Positions 45,807 through 54,385 of a stretch of 64,000 nucleotides of DNA are shown here, one piece after another. Made by a program: the position numbers and the translations under genes. Positions within the stretch are counted from its first letter, which is position 1, and the number at the start of each line of letters is the position of its first letter. The notes under the pieces were generated by a model. It made no database searches. It worked only from the letters and a program-made list of their open reading frames with translations, and was not told where the DNA came from. Source of the stretch: Bacteroidota bacterium (GTDB taxonomy: Bacteria; Bacteroidota; Bacteroidia; Chitinophagales; Chitinophagaceae); contig JAEZGS010000015.1 in NCBI GenBank assembly GCA_023437225.1, positions 1-64,000 on the forward strand. The letters run 5' to 3'.

Positions 45807-46784
45807 ATGCAACCATTAAAGGGAGTTCACCACGTTACAGCCATCACAAGCAGTGCAGAAAAAATATACGACTTCTTTACACATGTATTGGGAATGCGTT
45901 TAGTGAAGAAAACGGTTAACCAGGACGATATCCAAACGTATCATTTGTTCTTTGCCGATGATAAAGGCAGTGCAGGAACGGACATGACCTTCTTCGACTT
46001 TCCGGGCATGACGAAAGGTGTTCATGGAAAGAATGAGATATCCAAAACATCGTTTCGTGTCCCCAATGATGCGGCCCTAGATTACTGGCAGAAGCGCTTT
46101 GATCGCTTGCAGGTATTTCACACAGAAATACGGGAGCAGTTTGGAAAGAAGGTGCTTTCGTTTGCCGACTTCGATGACCAGCAGTATCAACTCATTTCGG
46201 ATGAATTCAATAGCGGTATTGCCTCTGGCACTCCATGGCAAAATGGTCCTGTCCCTTTGGAATACGCGATCACCGGTTTAGGTCCTGTATTTGTACGCAT
46301 ATCGAATTTTGAGGCGCTCAAAGCAATGCTGGTGTCTGCTTTGAGATTTAAGGAAACGGCACAAGAGGGTACATATCATTTGTTTGAAACTGGTGAAGGG
46401 GGCAACGGCGCTTCTGTGGTAGTGGAGCACAACACGGAACTTCCTGAAGCGCGACAAGGCTCCGGTACAATACACCATGCAGCATTTCGCGTAGAGGACA
46501 CCGACGCACTAAACGAGTGGATCGATTGGTTGAATCAGATCAGGCTTCCAAACTCAGGGTTTGTTGATCGATTCTTTTTTAAGTCGCTCTACGCGAGGGT
46601 AGCACCGCAGATACTGTTTGAATTTGCTACAGACGGTCCCGGCTTCATGGGCGACGAGCCCTATGAAACGCTTGGCGAAAAGCTTTCTTTGCCTCCATTT
46701 CTCGAACCTCAAAGGTCTGCAATTGAAACCTATGTGCGACCAATTGATACAGTCCGAAGTACACGGGAATTTATCAAAGAGTAG
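45807..46784 (+). CDS. VOC-type ring-cleaving dioxygenase (MhqO/MhqA-like)
   Basis: This 325-residue protein has two vicinal-oxygen-chelate modules. The metal ligands appear as His in GVHHVTAITSS near residue 8, His in TIHHAAFRVED near 220, and Glu in LFEFATDGPGF near 272. MhqO-type enzymes cleave hydroquinones and quinone adducts and respond to electrophile stress. The downstream hydrolase and AraC regulator may belong to the same response, but a 290-bp gap separates them. Confidence 0.88.
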   Translation: MQPLKGVHHVTAITSSAEKIYDFFTHVLGMRLVKKTVNQDDIQTYHLFFADDKGSAGTDMTFFDFPGMTKGVHGKNEISKTSFRVPNDAALDYWQKRFDRLQVFHTEIREQFGKKVLSFADFDDQQYQLISDEFNSGIASGTPWQNGPVPLEYAITGLGPVFVRISNFEALKAMLVSALRFKETAQEGTYHLFETGEGGNGASVVVEHNTELPEARQGSGTIHHAAFRVEDTDALNEWIDWLNQIRLPNSGFVDRFFFKSLYARVAPQILFEFATDGPGFMGDEPYETLGEKLSLPPFLEPQRSAIETYVRPIDTVRSTREFIKE

Positions 46785-46807
46785 ACTTGTCAATAGTCAT
46801 GTTGCGC

Positions 46808-46906
46808 TTATTTTTTGCCATTAAACTTCTCTATGGCTTTTTCCGAAATCGGTGTAAACAAGTTAACCAGGTTGCCGTCTGGGTCACGAAACCAGATGTT
46901 TTTTGT
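46808..46906 (-). pseudogene. Remnant of a VOC/glyoxalase gene (C-terminal 32 codons)
   Basis: On the minus strand the frame ending at 46808 reads TKNIWFRDPDGNLVNLFTP followed by a short tail. This is the conserved last strand of glyoxalase-family proteins, with the metal-ligand region missing upstream. The frame upstream of 46906 has no VOC-like sequence, so most of the gene has been deleted. Its location between a VOC dioxygenase and an alpha/beta hydrolase suggests a past neighbour lost by rearrangement. Confidence 0.65.
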
Positions 46907-47076
46907 TCGCCTCAATATGTTTGTCTTATTTTCCTGAGTTTGGCTAAGCAATACCCCGTTTTCACTACGTCTGCTACTTTCGTCGTGGTGAACTTTGGTT
47001 TGATAAAAAACAACACTTATGGAGCCACACAAGATCTGCTTCCATACCAGTTACTCAAAATCAAACCAATCATTAA

Positions 47077-48006
47077 ATGAAACAGTCACAAACTCCCATC
47101 ATCGCCTTTAGCCCGGTTGTATCAACAGTTCCTGGCCGTCACGTAGACCTTGAAATGAAAGTTTCTGCTCCCGCGAGCGGAGATAAGTTGCCAGTCATTC
47201 TCCTTTCGCACGGGCACGGAGCCTCTAACTTTCTCTCTTCTTACAGAGGTTATGGCCCCCTTGCTGATTTTTTTGCTTCTCACGGTTTTGTGGTCATTCA
47301 ACCGACACACCAGGATTCCAAAACACTAACACTTGACCCATCCATTTCCGAAGCGCCTTTGTTTTGGAATTCGCGGGCAGAGGACATGAAATACATCCTG
47401 GATCATCTGGATGAAATCATTTCCACAGTACCAGGCTTGAGCGGAAGGGTAGACAAAACCAACGTTGCTGCCATTGGCCATTCTATGGGCGGCCAAACCG
47501 TTGCCATGCTGGCTGGCATGGAAGTAACTGATCCTGCAACAGGTAAAATAGTGAATGCTGCAGAACCAAGATTGAAAGCCCGGGTGCTAATTGGCGTGTC
47601 AGGTGGACCTGAAGGTTTCAACGGGGCAGCCAGGAAGCACTATCCCGTGTTGGCCGCCGGAAATTTCAGCACCATGACATTGCCAGCACTCATTGTGAAC
47701 GGCGACAAAGACAAAAACCTTATGTTTTCCGATGTGGACGATTGGCGCGCAGACGCATATTATCAAAGTCCCGGTCCCAAAGACATGCTTACCGTGTTTG
47801 GTGCTGAACACATCTTTGGCGGCATATCAGGATATGATGCACTGGAGACAAGTGATGAAAACCCGGAGAGGGTAGCCTTCGTTTGCGAAACCATCCTGGC
47901 GTATCTTCAAAGTGCACTTGATACAAAAGATCCTGGTTGGGAAGAAGCAAAGAGAACGCTGAACGGGGTACCCGGTGCAAAAGGTAGAATTGACAGTAAA
48001 TCATAA
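47077..48006 (+). CDS. Alpha/beta hydrolase (dienelactone/PAF-acetylhydrolase-like)
   Basis: This 309-residue protein has an alpha/beta hydrolase core with nucleophile Ser in AAIGHSMGGQTVAML (near residue 132), oxyanion region LLSHGHGASNFL, acid Asp in IVNGDKDKNLMF and His in GAEHIFGG. No signal peptide is visible. It resembles predicted dienelactone hydrolases. It is followed 8 bp later by an AraC gene, which may regulate it. Confidence 0.82.
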   Translation: MKQSQTPIIAFSPVVSTVPGRHVDLEMKVSAPASGDKLPVILLSHGHGASNFLSSYRGYGPLADFFASHGFVVIQPTHQDSKTLTLDPSISEAPLFWNSRAEDMKYILDHLDEIISTVPGLSGRVDKTNVAAIGHSMGGQTVAMLAGMEVTDPATGKIVNAAEPRLKARVLIGVSGGPEGFNGAARKHYPVLAAGNFSTMTLPALIVNGDKDKNLMFSDVDDWRADAYYQSPGPKDMLTVFGAEHIFGGISGYDALETSDENPERVAFVCETILAYLQSALDTKDPGWEEAKRTLNGVPGAKGRIDSKS

Positions 48007-48014
48007 ACAGATAT

Positions 48015-48965
48015 ATGAAGGACGAAATGTCTAACCACAGAATCAATTCTTTATCAAGGCTGCATAAGGTGCTGGATATGCCACCACCTGTGCATCCCCT
48101 GGTAAGTTTGATAAACAATGCTGACGGGGGTATTCCATTGGCCAAACTACCTAATCCGCATATACTGAACTTCTACAAGATTTCTTATAAAATGAACTTC
48201 CGGGGGCAGTTCAAATACGGCCAGCATTACTATGATTTCGAGGAAGGCGGGATGTTCTTTGTTTCACCAAATCAAATCACCGGAGGTCACTCGCCACTCA
48301 GTGATCAGTCTGGGTATACTTTGCTTTTCCACCCGGATTTTTTGCTTGGTTATGAACTGGCAAGAAGAATCAAGGAGTATGGTTTTTTTTCCTATTCTAT
48401 CCATGAAGCATTGCATTTGTCGGAAAATGAGAAAGTCACGATCGTTTCGGTTTTTAAAAGTATTGAGGAAGAATTGAAAGGCCGAATCGATAATTTCAGT
48501 CAGGACGTTATCATATCTCAAATCGAATTATTGCTCAACCATGCCAACAGGTTTTATAGCCGGCAATTCATTACCCGCAGGGCCGCAAGCAGCGACTTAT
48601 TACAACGCGTTGAAGAGATACTGCATGCCTACTTCCAGTCAGAAGCGCCGCAAGAACAAGGAGTTCCCACGGTCCAGTATCTTGCCAGCCAATCGAACGT
48701 CAGCGCAAGTTATTTAAGTGATATGCTGCGATCACTTACAGGTCAAAATGCACAACAACACATCCACAATCATCTGATTGAAAAAGCAAAAGAGCGTTTG
48801 TCGACGAGCCCCGCTTCGATCAGTGAAATTGCCTATGAATTAGGATTCGAACACCCTCCATCTTTTAGTAAACTATTTAAGCTCAAAACCAGTGTATCGC
48901 CTATTGATTTCAGGCGTTCTTTCCATACCGAAGATGGCACCAACAACAATGATCCAAAACATTAA
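48015..48965 (+). CDS. AraC family transcriptional regulator
   Basis: This 316-residue protein has an N-terminal cupin-like sensing domain (about residues 40-190, YDFEEGGMFFVSPNQITGG). A C-terminal AraC double helix-turn-helix follows (about 215-310, YLASQSNVSASYLSDMLRS and ISEIAYELGFEHPPSFSKLFK). The inducer is unknown. It shares an operon with the upstream hydrolase and is the last ordinary gene before the island. Confidence 0.9.
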   Translation: MKDEMSNHRINSLSRLHKVLDMPPPVHPLVSLINNADGGIPLAKLPNPHILNFYKISYKMNFRGQFKYGQHYYDFEEGGMFFVSPNQITGGHSPLSDQSGYTLLFHPDFLLGYELARRIKEYGFFSYSIHEALHLSENEKVTIVSVFKSIEEELKGRIDNFSQDVIISQIELLLNHANRFYSRQFITRRAASSDLLQRVEEILHAYFQSEAPQEQGVPTVQYLASQSNVSASYLSDMLRSLTGQNAQQHIHNHLIEKAKERLSTSPASISEIAYELGFEHPPSFSKLFKLKTSVSPIDFRRSFHTEDGTNNNDPKH

Positions 48966-48985
48966 GGTCAAATAAAAGGGAATTC

Positions 48986-49035
48986 AAAAAAAAAGAAACC
49001 GGAACTTCTGAAGTGATTTTCAAAAATTCCGGTTT
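48986..49035 (-). terminator. Leftward hairpin terminator at the island edge
   Basis: AAACCGGAA and TTCCGGTTT (48996-49004, 49027-49035) form a 9-bp stem, followed on the minus strand by a run of nine T (48986-48994). It points left, yet the nearest minus-strand gene ends more than 600 bp away. It is directly preceded by a tRNA-3'-end-like sequence, which suggests it once served that RNA gene. Confidence 0.65.
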
Positions 49036-49063
49036 GTAGAAGCGGAGCGCAGGAAGTCGAACT
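49036..49063 (-). other. tRNA-3'-end-like fragment (possible integration scar)
   Basis: On the minus strand the sequence runs GTTCGACTTCCTG then CGCTCCGC, then CTTCTAC and the hairpin terminator. This matches in order a tRNA T loop (TTCGA), the 3' strand of a T stem, a 7-nt acceptor strand and a tail. The 5' side has no matching T-stem strand and no anticodon arm, so no intact tRNA is encoded. A scar of integration into a tRNA gene is the likely reading; the parent tRNA cannot be fixed. Confidence 0.35.
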
Positions 49064-49162
49064 TTATTAGAGGTTTAAAGCTCATCGAAAATTATATGCA
49101 AGTGGGTAGGTATTAAAATGGCTTATATTTAAAGCAAAGGACCTAAGCCTGGAGAGGTATCT

Positions 49163-49215
49163 TGTTCACTTCTTTGAAATGTTCACGGAACGTGAACAGA
49201 GATATTGAGTGAACA
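49163..49215. other. Symmetric array of four TGTTCAC half-sites
   Basis: The layout is TGTTCACT, 9 bp, TGTTCACG, GAA, CGTGAACA, 9 bp, AGTGAACA. It is exactly symmetric about base 49189. The direct-repeat pairs are 17 bp apart on each side. The 9-bp spacers are not related to each other. It lies in a gene-free gap at the island's left side, so it could be an operator, a recombination-site arm array or a replication/partition site. Confidence 0.7.
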
Positions 49216-49657
49216 TATTCCTGCATTAGCCTGAGCCAATGATGAGTCCTTTTTGAGCCGAACGGGATGCAAGTGATGCATTCATGATGCAATTTCGCAT
49301 GCCCGAACAGACTGGCATATTGTGCAATGAACAGGTAATCGATGTGCAATAGGGAAAGGTATGTGGTGTCTGCCCTTTGTCGAACTTTATCGGACAAATC
49401 GGACAGGTATCGGACATTTAACGGACACCTTAGTTTTTAAGCAGGTTTTAGATGCTTTTTTTAGCTGTGTTCTTTTACCCTAGTAATGAATTGGATTTTA
49501 CAGTTTCGGGTATAGATGCCATTTCACGTGTCCCCATTTTGCGCTTTTTTGGACATTTGCCGAATGATATGTTCCCATTTTTTACATTTTGGGTACACAC
49601 AAAACACCTAAAGTACCGCATTTTTGGGAACTTCTCTTCTCCAAAAGAAATCAGCGA
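49216..49657. other. Gene-free gap with short direct repeats
   Basis: No convincing gene is seen. CGGACA occurs four times at 49391, 49400, 49411 and 49422 (offsets 9, 11 and 11). TGTCCCCATTTT at 49529-49540 and TGTTCCCATTTTTT at 49570-49583 form a diverged direct repeat 41 bp apart, of the kind found at transposon ends. The short open frames on the minus strand here have no family resemblance. Confidence 0.45.
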
Positions 49658-52651
49658 TTAAGCCAATCGTTCTTCCAACATATCTTTCCAAAGAACAAAG
49701 CCCTTTTGTGCATTGGAATAATCATGAAGAATGCGGCCGAAGTTTTCTGGCTTCAAATCAAGAAACACCTGCCGGCCCTGGTTACGAATAATTTGAAGGT
49801 GGGCATCAATTTCTTTCAGCTTTGAGGGCAATAATGATGAATTCTTAGGGAAATGCCACAAATAGGTCGCTTCTTCGGTATCCAATGTTTCCAGTATAAT
49901 GTGATATTGTTCTGTTCCGGTAATCAAAAACACAAACGAAAAAGGACGAAGAACAAAACGAATCTTCAGCAAATTACCGGCATGCCTTTCAGCAAGGTAG
50001 CGAAGCTGCTTATGGTGCCTGAACCGATTGTTCTTCAGCAAATCATCCAAAAGCTCTTCGCCGGTTTCATAGATCTGGTGGCCGGATTGAACCTGAGTGA
50101 TGTCAAGAAGGTTTCCATTTCTTTCCAAGACATCGCTGTTCAAAATATATTTGGAGGCGAATCGGAAGCGCATCCCTTCAATCACTTCCCTGTTGATTCT
50201 TTTGATATCCTCCGACACTGCTGATTGCGAAACCAATTTGCCGTTCTCAAATTCAGCATGGATGGCAACAATTACGTTTTTTGATTTCAGAGCTTTTTCA
50301 AAATAGGGCTTCAACACGTCAAACTCCGGGCGGATCTCATCATTTTCAATTTCGAATTCCAGCATTGCCGCCGCCTCAACCGCTTCGTATGGAAACGATA
50401 TGCTGCCATATTTGAACACCAGTGACTCAATCGGCACTCTTATTTCTTTTTCAATGGTGATGACGACCTTCGTTTCGGGAAATTCTTCTTTGGGATCATC
50501 GAATAAGGTTGCCTGCTGTTGCAGCTTTCTATAGTAGGTGTTTCTTTTGAGAAAGAGCTTATTCAGGTAATCAATCTTGCTATCCCGGTAGTCGTAGATT
50601 ATAGGATTGATTTCAGAACGCTGAACACGGCCAATGTACTGAATTAGCTTTCCTTCAAATGAAAACGGATACACTAAAAACAAACAGCTTACATTGTTTA
50701 AATCAGTTCCTTCCCCAAAGTACTGGCCGGTCGTAATTAACGCCTGGTAGTTGCCTTCCTCGATCAAGCCCCATTTTGCTTTGCGGGCAGTTTCAGTATC
50801 TTCTCCGCTTAAGGTCACTACTTCATATGATTGCTTCAGGTATTGATACAGTGAATCAATATGCTCCCTTCTTTCAGTGAGAATGACAGCCTTCTTCCTG
50901 GAATTCAATTCCGCCACTATATCTTTTAAAATCAACTTGTTTCTTGCCGAATCATGGACCAAAATTTTTGAAAGGGTTTCAAACTTGTCTGTTTTGGCGT
51001 TAAACGGAACATCCAGTTCTGTATTACGGATAATAACCTTCGCCTGCTTTGCCTCGATTATGTCTTGTGGCTTGATTTCAGCAATAACTTCTCCCAAATG
51101 GATAAAAATCAGTTTGCCATCATTGTATTTTCTGAAAGGTGTTGCCGTAAGACCATATAAATAATAGCTATCCAATTTGGCAATTGTATTTCTATAGGAT
51201 TCGGCTGGGATATGGTGACACTCATCTATAATGATGGTTCCAAAAGCATTAGCCATTCCGCTTTGTTCCGCTTTTTCTAATTCTTTCGCCAGTGTTTGAA
51301 TGGTAGCCACCGTGAGCTTTTTCCCAATCTTCGACTTACCCTGCCCTATCCTGCCGATTTCATTTTTGGGGATTTGGAGAAAGGTCTGTGCCCGCTCCAT
51401 CCATTGCTCCATTAGCTGCTTGCGGTGAACGACAATCAGGGCAGGTTGTTGTTTATCTGCGATGATCTTTAGTGCAATGATTGTTTTACCGGCGCCGGGT
51501 GGAGCTACAATCACTCCCATGTCTTTTTTCGATGCAGCTAAAACGGCTGCTTCCTGGCGTTCTCTTAAAGCTGCCTCAAATTTGAATAAGGTACTTTCTT
51601 TTTTTCGGCGATGGTCTTTAAAATCAACAGCCATGCCCTTCTCTCTGCAAAACCGAAGGAGCTTACCGGCAAACCCTTTTGGCAGAATGACCTCATTTTC
51701 CCACTTGTCAATAAGCTTGAAAAAACGTTCTGTGCCAAACGTGCTTTTTCCGATTTTCTTTTTGATGATAAATGCTGTATTGGCAAAATTCAATTCTTCT
51801 TTCAGGTAATTTATGAGCGGAACAGGTATATCATTTCGCTTTAGTTTCAGGTGGTTTGTAAGAGCAATCACCATTGCTCCGCCAAGGGCTTGCGTGAAGC
51901 CTGCTTCGTTTGATACTTCTTTGCCGGTTAAAATTCTGAGTATTTCATCTAACTTTTCTACACCCACCTTTTTTACACCAGACAAAAATGCCCACTGGTC
52001 ATCAAAAGGAAGCAAGGTTTCCGGATCGATAAAACAACTATTTCCCTGCTCAGCCGATGGGCCGTGCAAAGGCAAGGCAATCAGGTTACCCAGTCCTTTT
52101 CCGGAAAGGGCGTCCTGATTGGGAAATAACCTGTCAAAACTTGTGGCCTTGTCGAAGGCCGATAAGATGCCTGCTTCCCTTAGCATTGAAAGCATGATCT
52201 TCCGGCTTTTACTTGCGGGGTAGGAATGCTCAAAAAATATCCACACATGCCCTCCTTTCCCGGAACGGGAGCGCTCCAGATAAGCAGGGATGCCTCTGGC
52301 ATCGCAGACCTTCAGAAAGTTCCTGCATTCTTTTGTCCAGTTCTCCTTATCAAAATCTGCTGCAATAAACCAGGATGTGTTATCAGCCAATAGCGGGTAT
52401 AATCCTATGTGCTGCTTTCCGCTTAAATGTTTAGAAATCTGTTCATCGGTCAACGGCAGATAGCTCTTTTCGGTGAAGGTTTGAAACGTGCCGCCTTTCA
52501 AAACATGCGCTTTATACCGATAAGGGTCATAAAAGTAGGCCGGCATATAGCCGCTTTTGGCTCCTTTCTCCCAGCGAATGGCAAATACGTCTTCTCTGCT
52601 TTTGAAGAAGGAGCGAAAAAGTGATATTTGGTTGCTGCTATTATCAGACAT
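49658..52651 (-). CDS. TOTE-type AEP primase fused to SF2 helicase
   Basis: This 997-residue protein starts with an archaeo-eukaryotic primase domain (about residues 15-240). Its motifs are AADFDKEN with DFD at 99-101, SGKGGHVW at 130-137 and FDRLFPNQ at 172-179. A superfamily 2 helicase follows: APPGAGKT at 383-390, DECH at 476-479, and QYIGRVQRS in the second lobe. The C-terminal 270 residues are not recognised. The build matches primase-helicases of TOTE conflict systems, thought to act against invading DNA. It is a single gene, followed upstream on its strand by the HipBST operon. Confidence 0.88.
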   Translation of the reverse strand: MSDNSSNQISLFRSFFKSREDVFAIRWEKGAKSGYMPAYFYDPYRYKAHVLKGGTFQTFTEKSYLPLTDEQISKHLSGKQHIGLYPLLADNTSWFIAADFDKENWTKECRNFLKVCDARGIPAYLERSRSGKGGHVWIFFEHSYPASKSRKIMLSMLREAGILSAFDKATSFDRLFPNQDALSGKGLGNLIALPLHGPSAEQGNSCFIDPETLLPFDDQWAFLSGVKKVGVEKLDEILRILTGKEVSNEAGFTQALGGAMVIALTNHLKLKRNDIPVPLINYLKEELNFANTAFIIKKKIGKSTFGTERFFKLIDKWENEVILPKGFAGKLLRFCREKGMAVDFKDHRRKKESTLFKFEAALRERQEAAVLAASKKDMGVIVAPPGAGKTIIALKIIADKQQPALIVVHRKQLMEQWMERAQTFLQIPKNEIGRIGQGKSKIGKKLTVATIQTLAKELEKAEQSGMANAFGTIIIDECHHIPAESYRNTIAKLDSYYLYGLTATPFRKYNDGKLIFIHLGEVIAEIKPQDIIEAKQAKVIIRNTELDVPFNAKTDKFETLSKILVHDSARNKLILKDIVAELNSRKKAVILTERREHIDSLYQYLKQSYEVVTLSGEDTETARKAKWGLIEEGNYQALITTGQYFGEGTDLNNVSCLFLVYPFSFEGKLIQYIGRVQRSEINPIIYDYRDSKIDYLNKLFLKRNTYYRKLQQQATLFDDPKEEFPETKVVITIEKEIRVPIESLVFKYGSISFPYEAVEAAAMLEFEIENDEIRPEFDVLKPYFEKALKSKNVIVAIHAEFENGKLVSQSAVSEDIKRINREVIEGMRFRFASKYILNSDVLERNGNLLDITQVQSGHQIYETGEELLDDLLKNNRFRHHKQLRYLAERHAGNLLKIRFVLRPFSFVFLITGTEQYHIILETLDTEEATYLWHFPKNSSLLPSKLKEIDAHLQIIRNQGRQVFLDLKPENFGRILHDYSNAQKGFVLWKDMLEERLA

Positions 52652-52877
52652 CTTTATACATTCAATTCCTGTTATTTGTTAGTGAGTCATAAGTGAATAG
52701 ACTAATAATTATAAACAGTTGACATTTGATATGTTCAGTTTGCCGCTGAGTCCTGTACTACCTGTTTCTTGTGCTTATTCGCGATTGCTTTACCGCCGTC
52801 ATCTCTTGCATTCAAGTCCATAGCCGTTGGTCGATGCAGAATTGGTTGCTCTAATCATTATCTTCATCGGAAACCAA
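52652..52877. other. Gap between primase-helicase and hipT, with possible tiny reading frame
   Basis: The gap probably holds the promoter of the primase-helicase gene. On the minus strand a 28-codon frame (52735-52821) starts MDLNARDDGG and has coding-like composition (KHKKQVVQDS). It has no recognised relatives and no clear ribosome site, so it may be the tail of a lost gene. Confidence 0.3.
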
Positions 52878-53834
52878 TTATAAATTCAGCTTCGCAGCTT
52901 TTTCTTTTATCAAAAGTTTGTATTGATCTTTCAATTCTTCAGGTAGAAAACTCAGTGGTATAAACTGAATCCATTTTTCGATGCTAGTAGAAAATTTTTG
53001 ATATATATTTTCGATTGCCTTTTCGTCTAAGATTTTAAACGAGGATAAAACTGCATCAAAATCTTTTCTGCCTATTTTTCTTTTTTTGCCATTAAGGTTC
53101 AAGGCCAGTTCTTCCGTATCGCCTTTTACAATGAGTGCAGAAGCTACCATATCATACGCGGGTGCTAAAACATATCCAGTTTGTAGGCTTTTGATTAAGG
53201 AGAAATTTTTGAGGTGCATATCGGCATTACCCGTTAAAAAAGAAAAGATAACCTGCTCGAAGAAGTTGATCAGATCCAGTCCCGGATTTTCAGAATACTT
53301 CAAAATTGCTTTTGCTATTTGTTCATACGAGCCTTTGTACTTATCTTCTGTCAACCGCTCTGTTAACTGGCACATATCCTCCATGTGCAGCTTAGTTTTC
53401 TTTGCCCTGTCAATCCGTTTGGTAATATAAGCAAGGCTTCCGTTTTGTAACCTTATTAGAGAATGCGGAACTGTTGCAATACCCGATAATTCCGCTAAGT
53501 GCATGGTCAGGTCTTCGACTTCCGGCAAGTGAGGATATTGTTTTGTAGCAGGTTTTAATATATATCCACCCCACAGACCGACGATGGTAAACCGCCCAGG
53601 CGTTTTGGCTTCTGTATCCTCTTTAGACCTTTTTTCAATATCGAGTGAAAGTTTGGGCTGTACCCCTGTTACAGCTATTTGACTTTTGATTACTTTCTCA
53701 CCCAACTCAAGCATCTGCTCTTCTGTGTAGGGCAACTGGGGAGGCTGCGGCTTTCCAAACATCCTGCGACTACAGGCCGGGTGAAAGTCGATCTGACCGG
53801 GCTCCAGTTCTTTATAACAATATAGGCAGCGCAT
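52878..53834 (-). CDS. hipT: HipT-like toxin kinase of a HipBST system
   Basis: This 318-residue protein is the HipA kinase core without its N-terminal subdomain. A CLYC...HPAC zinc-ribbon-like head (residues 3-21) precedes the Gly-rich loop VTGVQPKLSL (55-64). The catalytic loop is TGNADMHLKN (Asp205) and the metal aspartate is in YDM (Asp228). In E. coli O127, HipT phosphorylates tryptophanyl-tRNA synthetase and is blocked by HipS. The start overlaps the hipS stop by one base (TAATG). The target here is unknown. Confidence 0.88.
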   Translation of the reverse strand: MRCLYCYKELEPGQIDFHPACSRRMFGKPQPPQLPYTEEQMLELGEKVIKSQIAVTGVQPKLSLDIEKRSKEDTEAKTPGRFTIVGLWGGYILKPATKQYPHLPEVEDLTMHLAELSGIATVPHSLIRLQNGSLAYITKRIDRAKKTKLHMEDMCQLTERLTEDKYKGSYEQIAKAILKYSENPGLDLINFFEQVIFSFLTGNADMHLKNFSLIKSLQTGYVLAPAYDMVASALIVKGDTEELALNLNGKKRKIGRKDFDAVLSSFKILDEKAIENIYQKFSTSIEKWIQFIPLSFLPEELKDQYKLLIKEKAAKLNL

Positions 53835-54163
53835 TATCCTTCGTTATTTTGTGATTCCACAATACTCACCGCTCCAATGCAATCCCGGCAACAGGCCAGT
53901 AATAGCCCCATTCTGTCCCGCTGATTCAGTTTCCAGTTTTGTTCAGCTACTTCCAATAGCCAACCTTCCGGTATCAGCCCATCAAAGAAGGGAAACATTA
54001 CTGAACTAACGTACGCTTTGTCTAATAATGGAAGCGTCAGACTTACCGCTTCGGCGCCCGTCATTTGTAAATAATCCCGGTCATAAATAAAGTTGTACCC
54101 ATCTTCAGTTTCAGATAGGTATCCAGCTAGTTTATCCACCATAAACACATTAGCTTTCCTCAT
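53834..54163 (-). CDS. hipS: HipS-like antitoxin (stand-alone HipA N-terminal subdomain)
   Basis: The start is the ATG at 54163; a TTG lies one codon earlier. The 109-residue protein equals the HipA N-terminal subdomain (MVDKLAGYLSETEDGYNFIYD, and FFDGLIPEGWLLE). In the three-gene system this piece is the antitoxin that fits the kinase. It overlaps hipB by 14 bp and hipT by 1 bp, so all three are translated as a unit. Confidence 0.87.
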   Translation of the reverse strand: MRKANVFMVDKLAGYLSETEDGYNFIYDRDYLQMTGAEAVSLTLPLLDKAYVSSVMFPFFDGLIPEGWLLEVAEQNWKLNQRDRMGLLLACCRDCIGAVSIVESQNNEG

Positions 54164-54383
54164 CAATCAAAGTTTGACGGTTTATAGGCACAGGGCCTAG
54201 TTCATGCCCAAATAGCTTAAGCACTTGATTTACTTTGTCCATACGCGATGAAGTTTTTCCCTGTTCCAATTCTCTGATAAACCGAAGGCCAACGCCGGCT
54301 TTTTCTGCAAGTTCAGGCTGCGTTAGTCTCGCTTGCTTTCGTTTTTCTTTCAAAAATTCTGGCAATCTCTTCATCACATCCAT
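54150..54383 (-). CDS. hipB: HipB-like XRE-family DNA-binding protein
   Basis: This 77-residue protein is a Cro/CI-type helix-turn-helix (LTQPELAEKAGVGLRFIRELEQG, readable from residue 19). HipB binds its own promoter with the toxin-antitoxin complex and represses it. Start could be ATG 54383 or the next ATG at 54374. The first operator begins 3 bp before the 54383 start. Confidence 0.88.
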   Translation of the reverse strand: MDVMKRLPEFLKEKRKQARLTQPELAEKAGVGLRFIRELEQGKTSSRMDKVNQVLKLFGHELGPVPINRQTLIDEES

Positions 54384-54385
54384 AT

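Noticed and set aside
49143..49417. Minus-strand short open frames in the island's left gap
   Set aside because: They overlap each other and the symmetric array, have no recognisable domain and no ribosome site.
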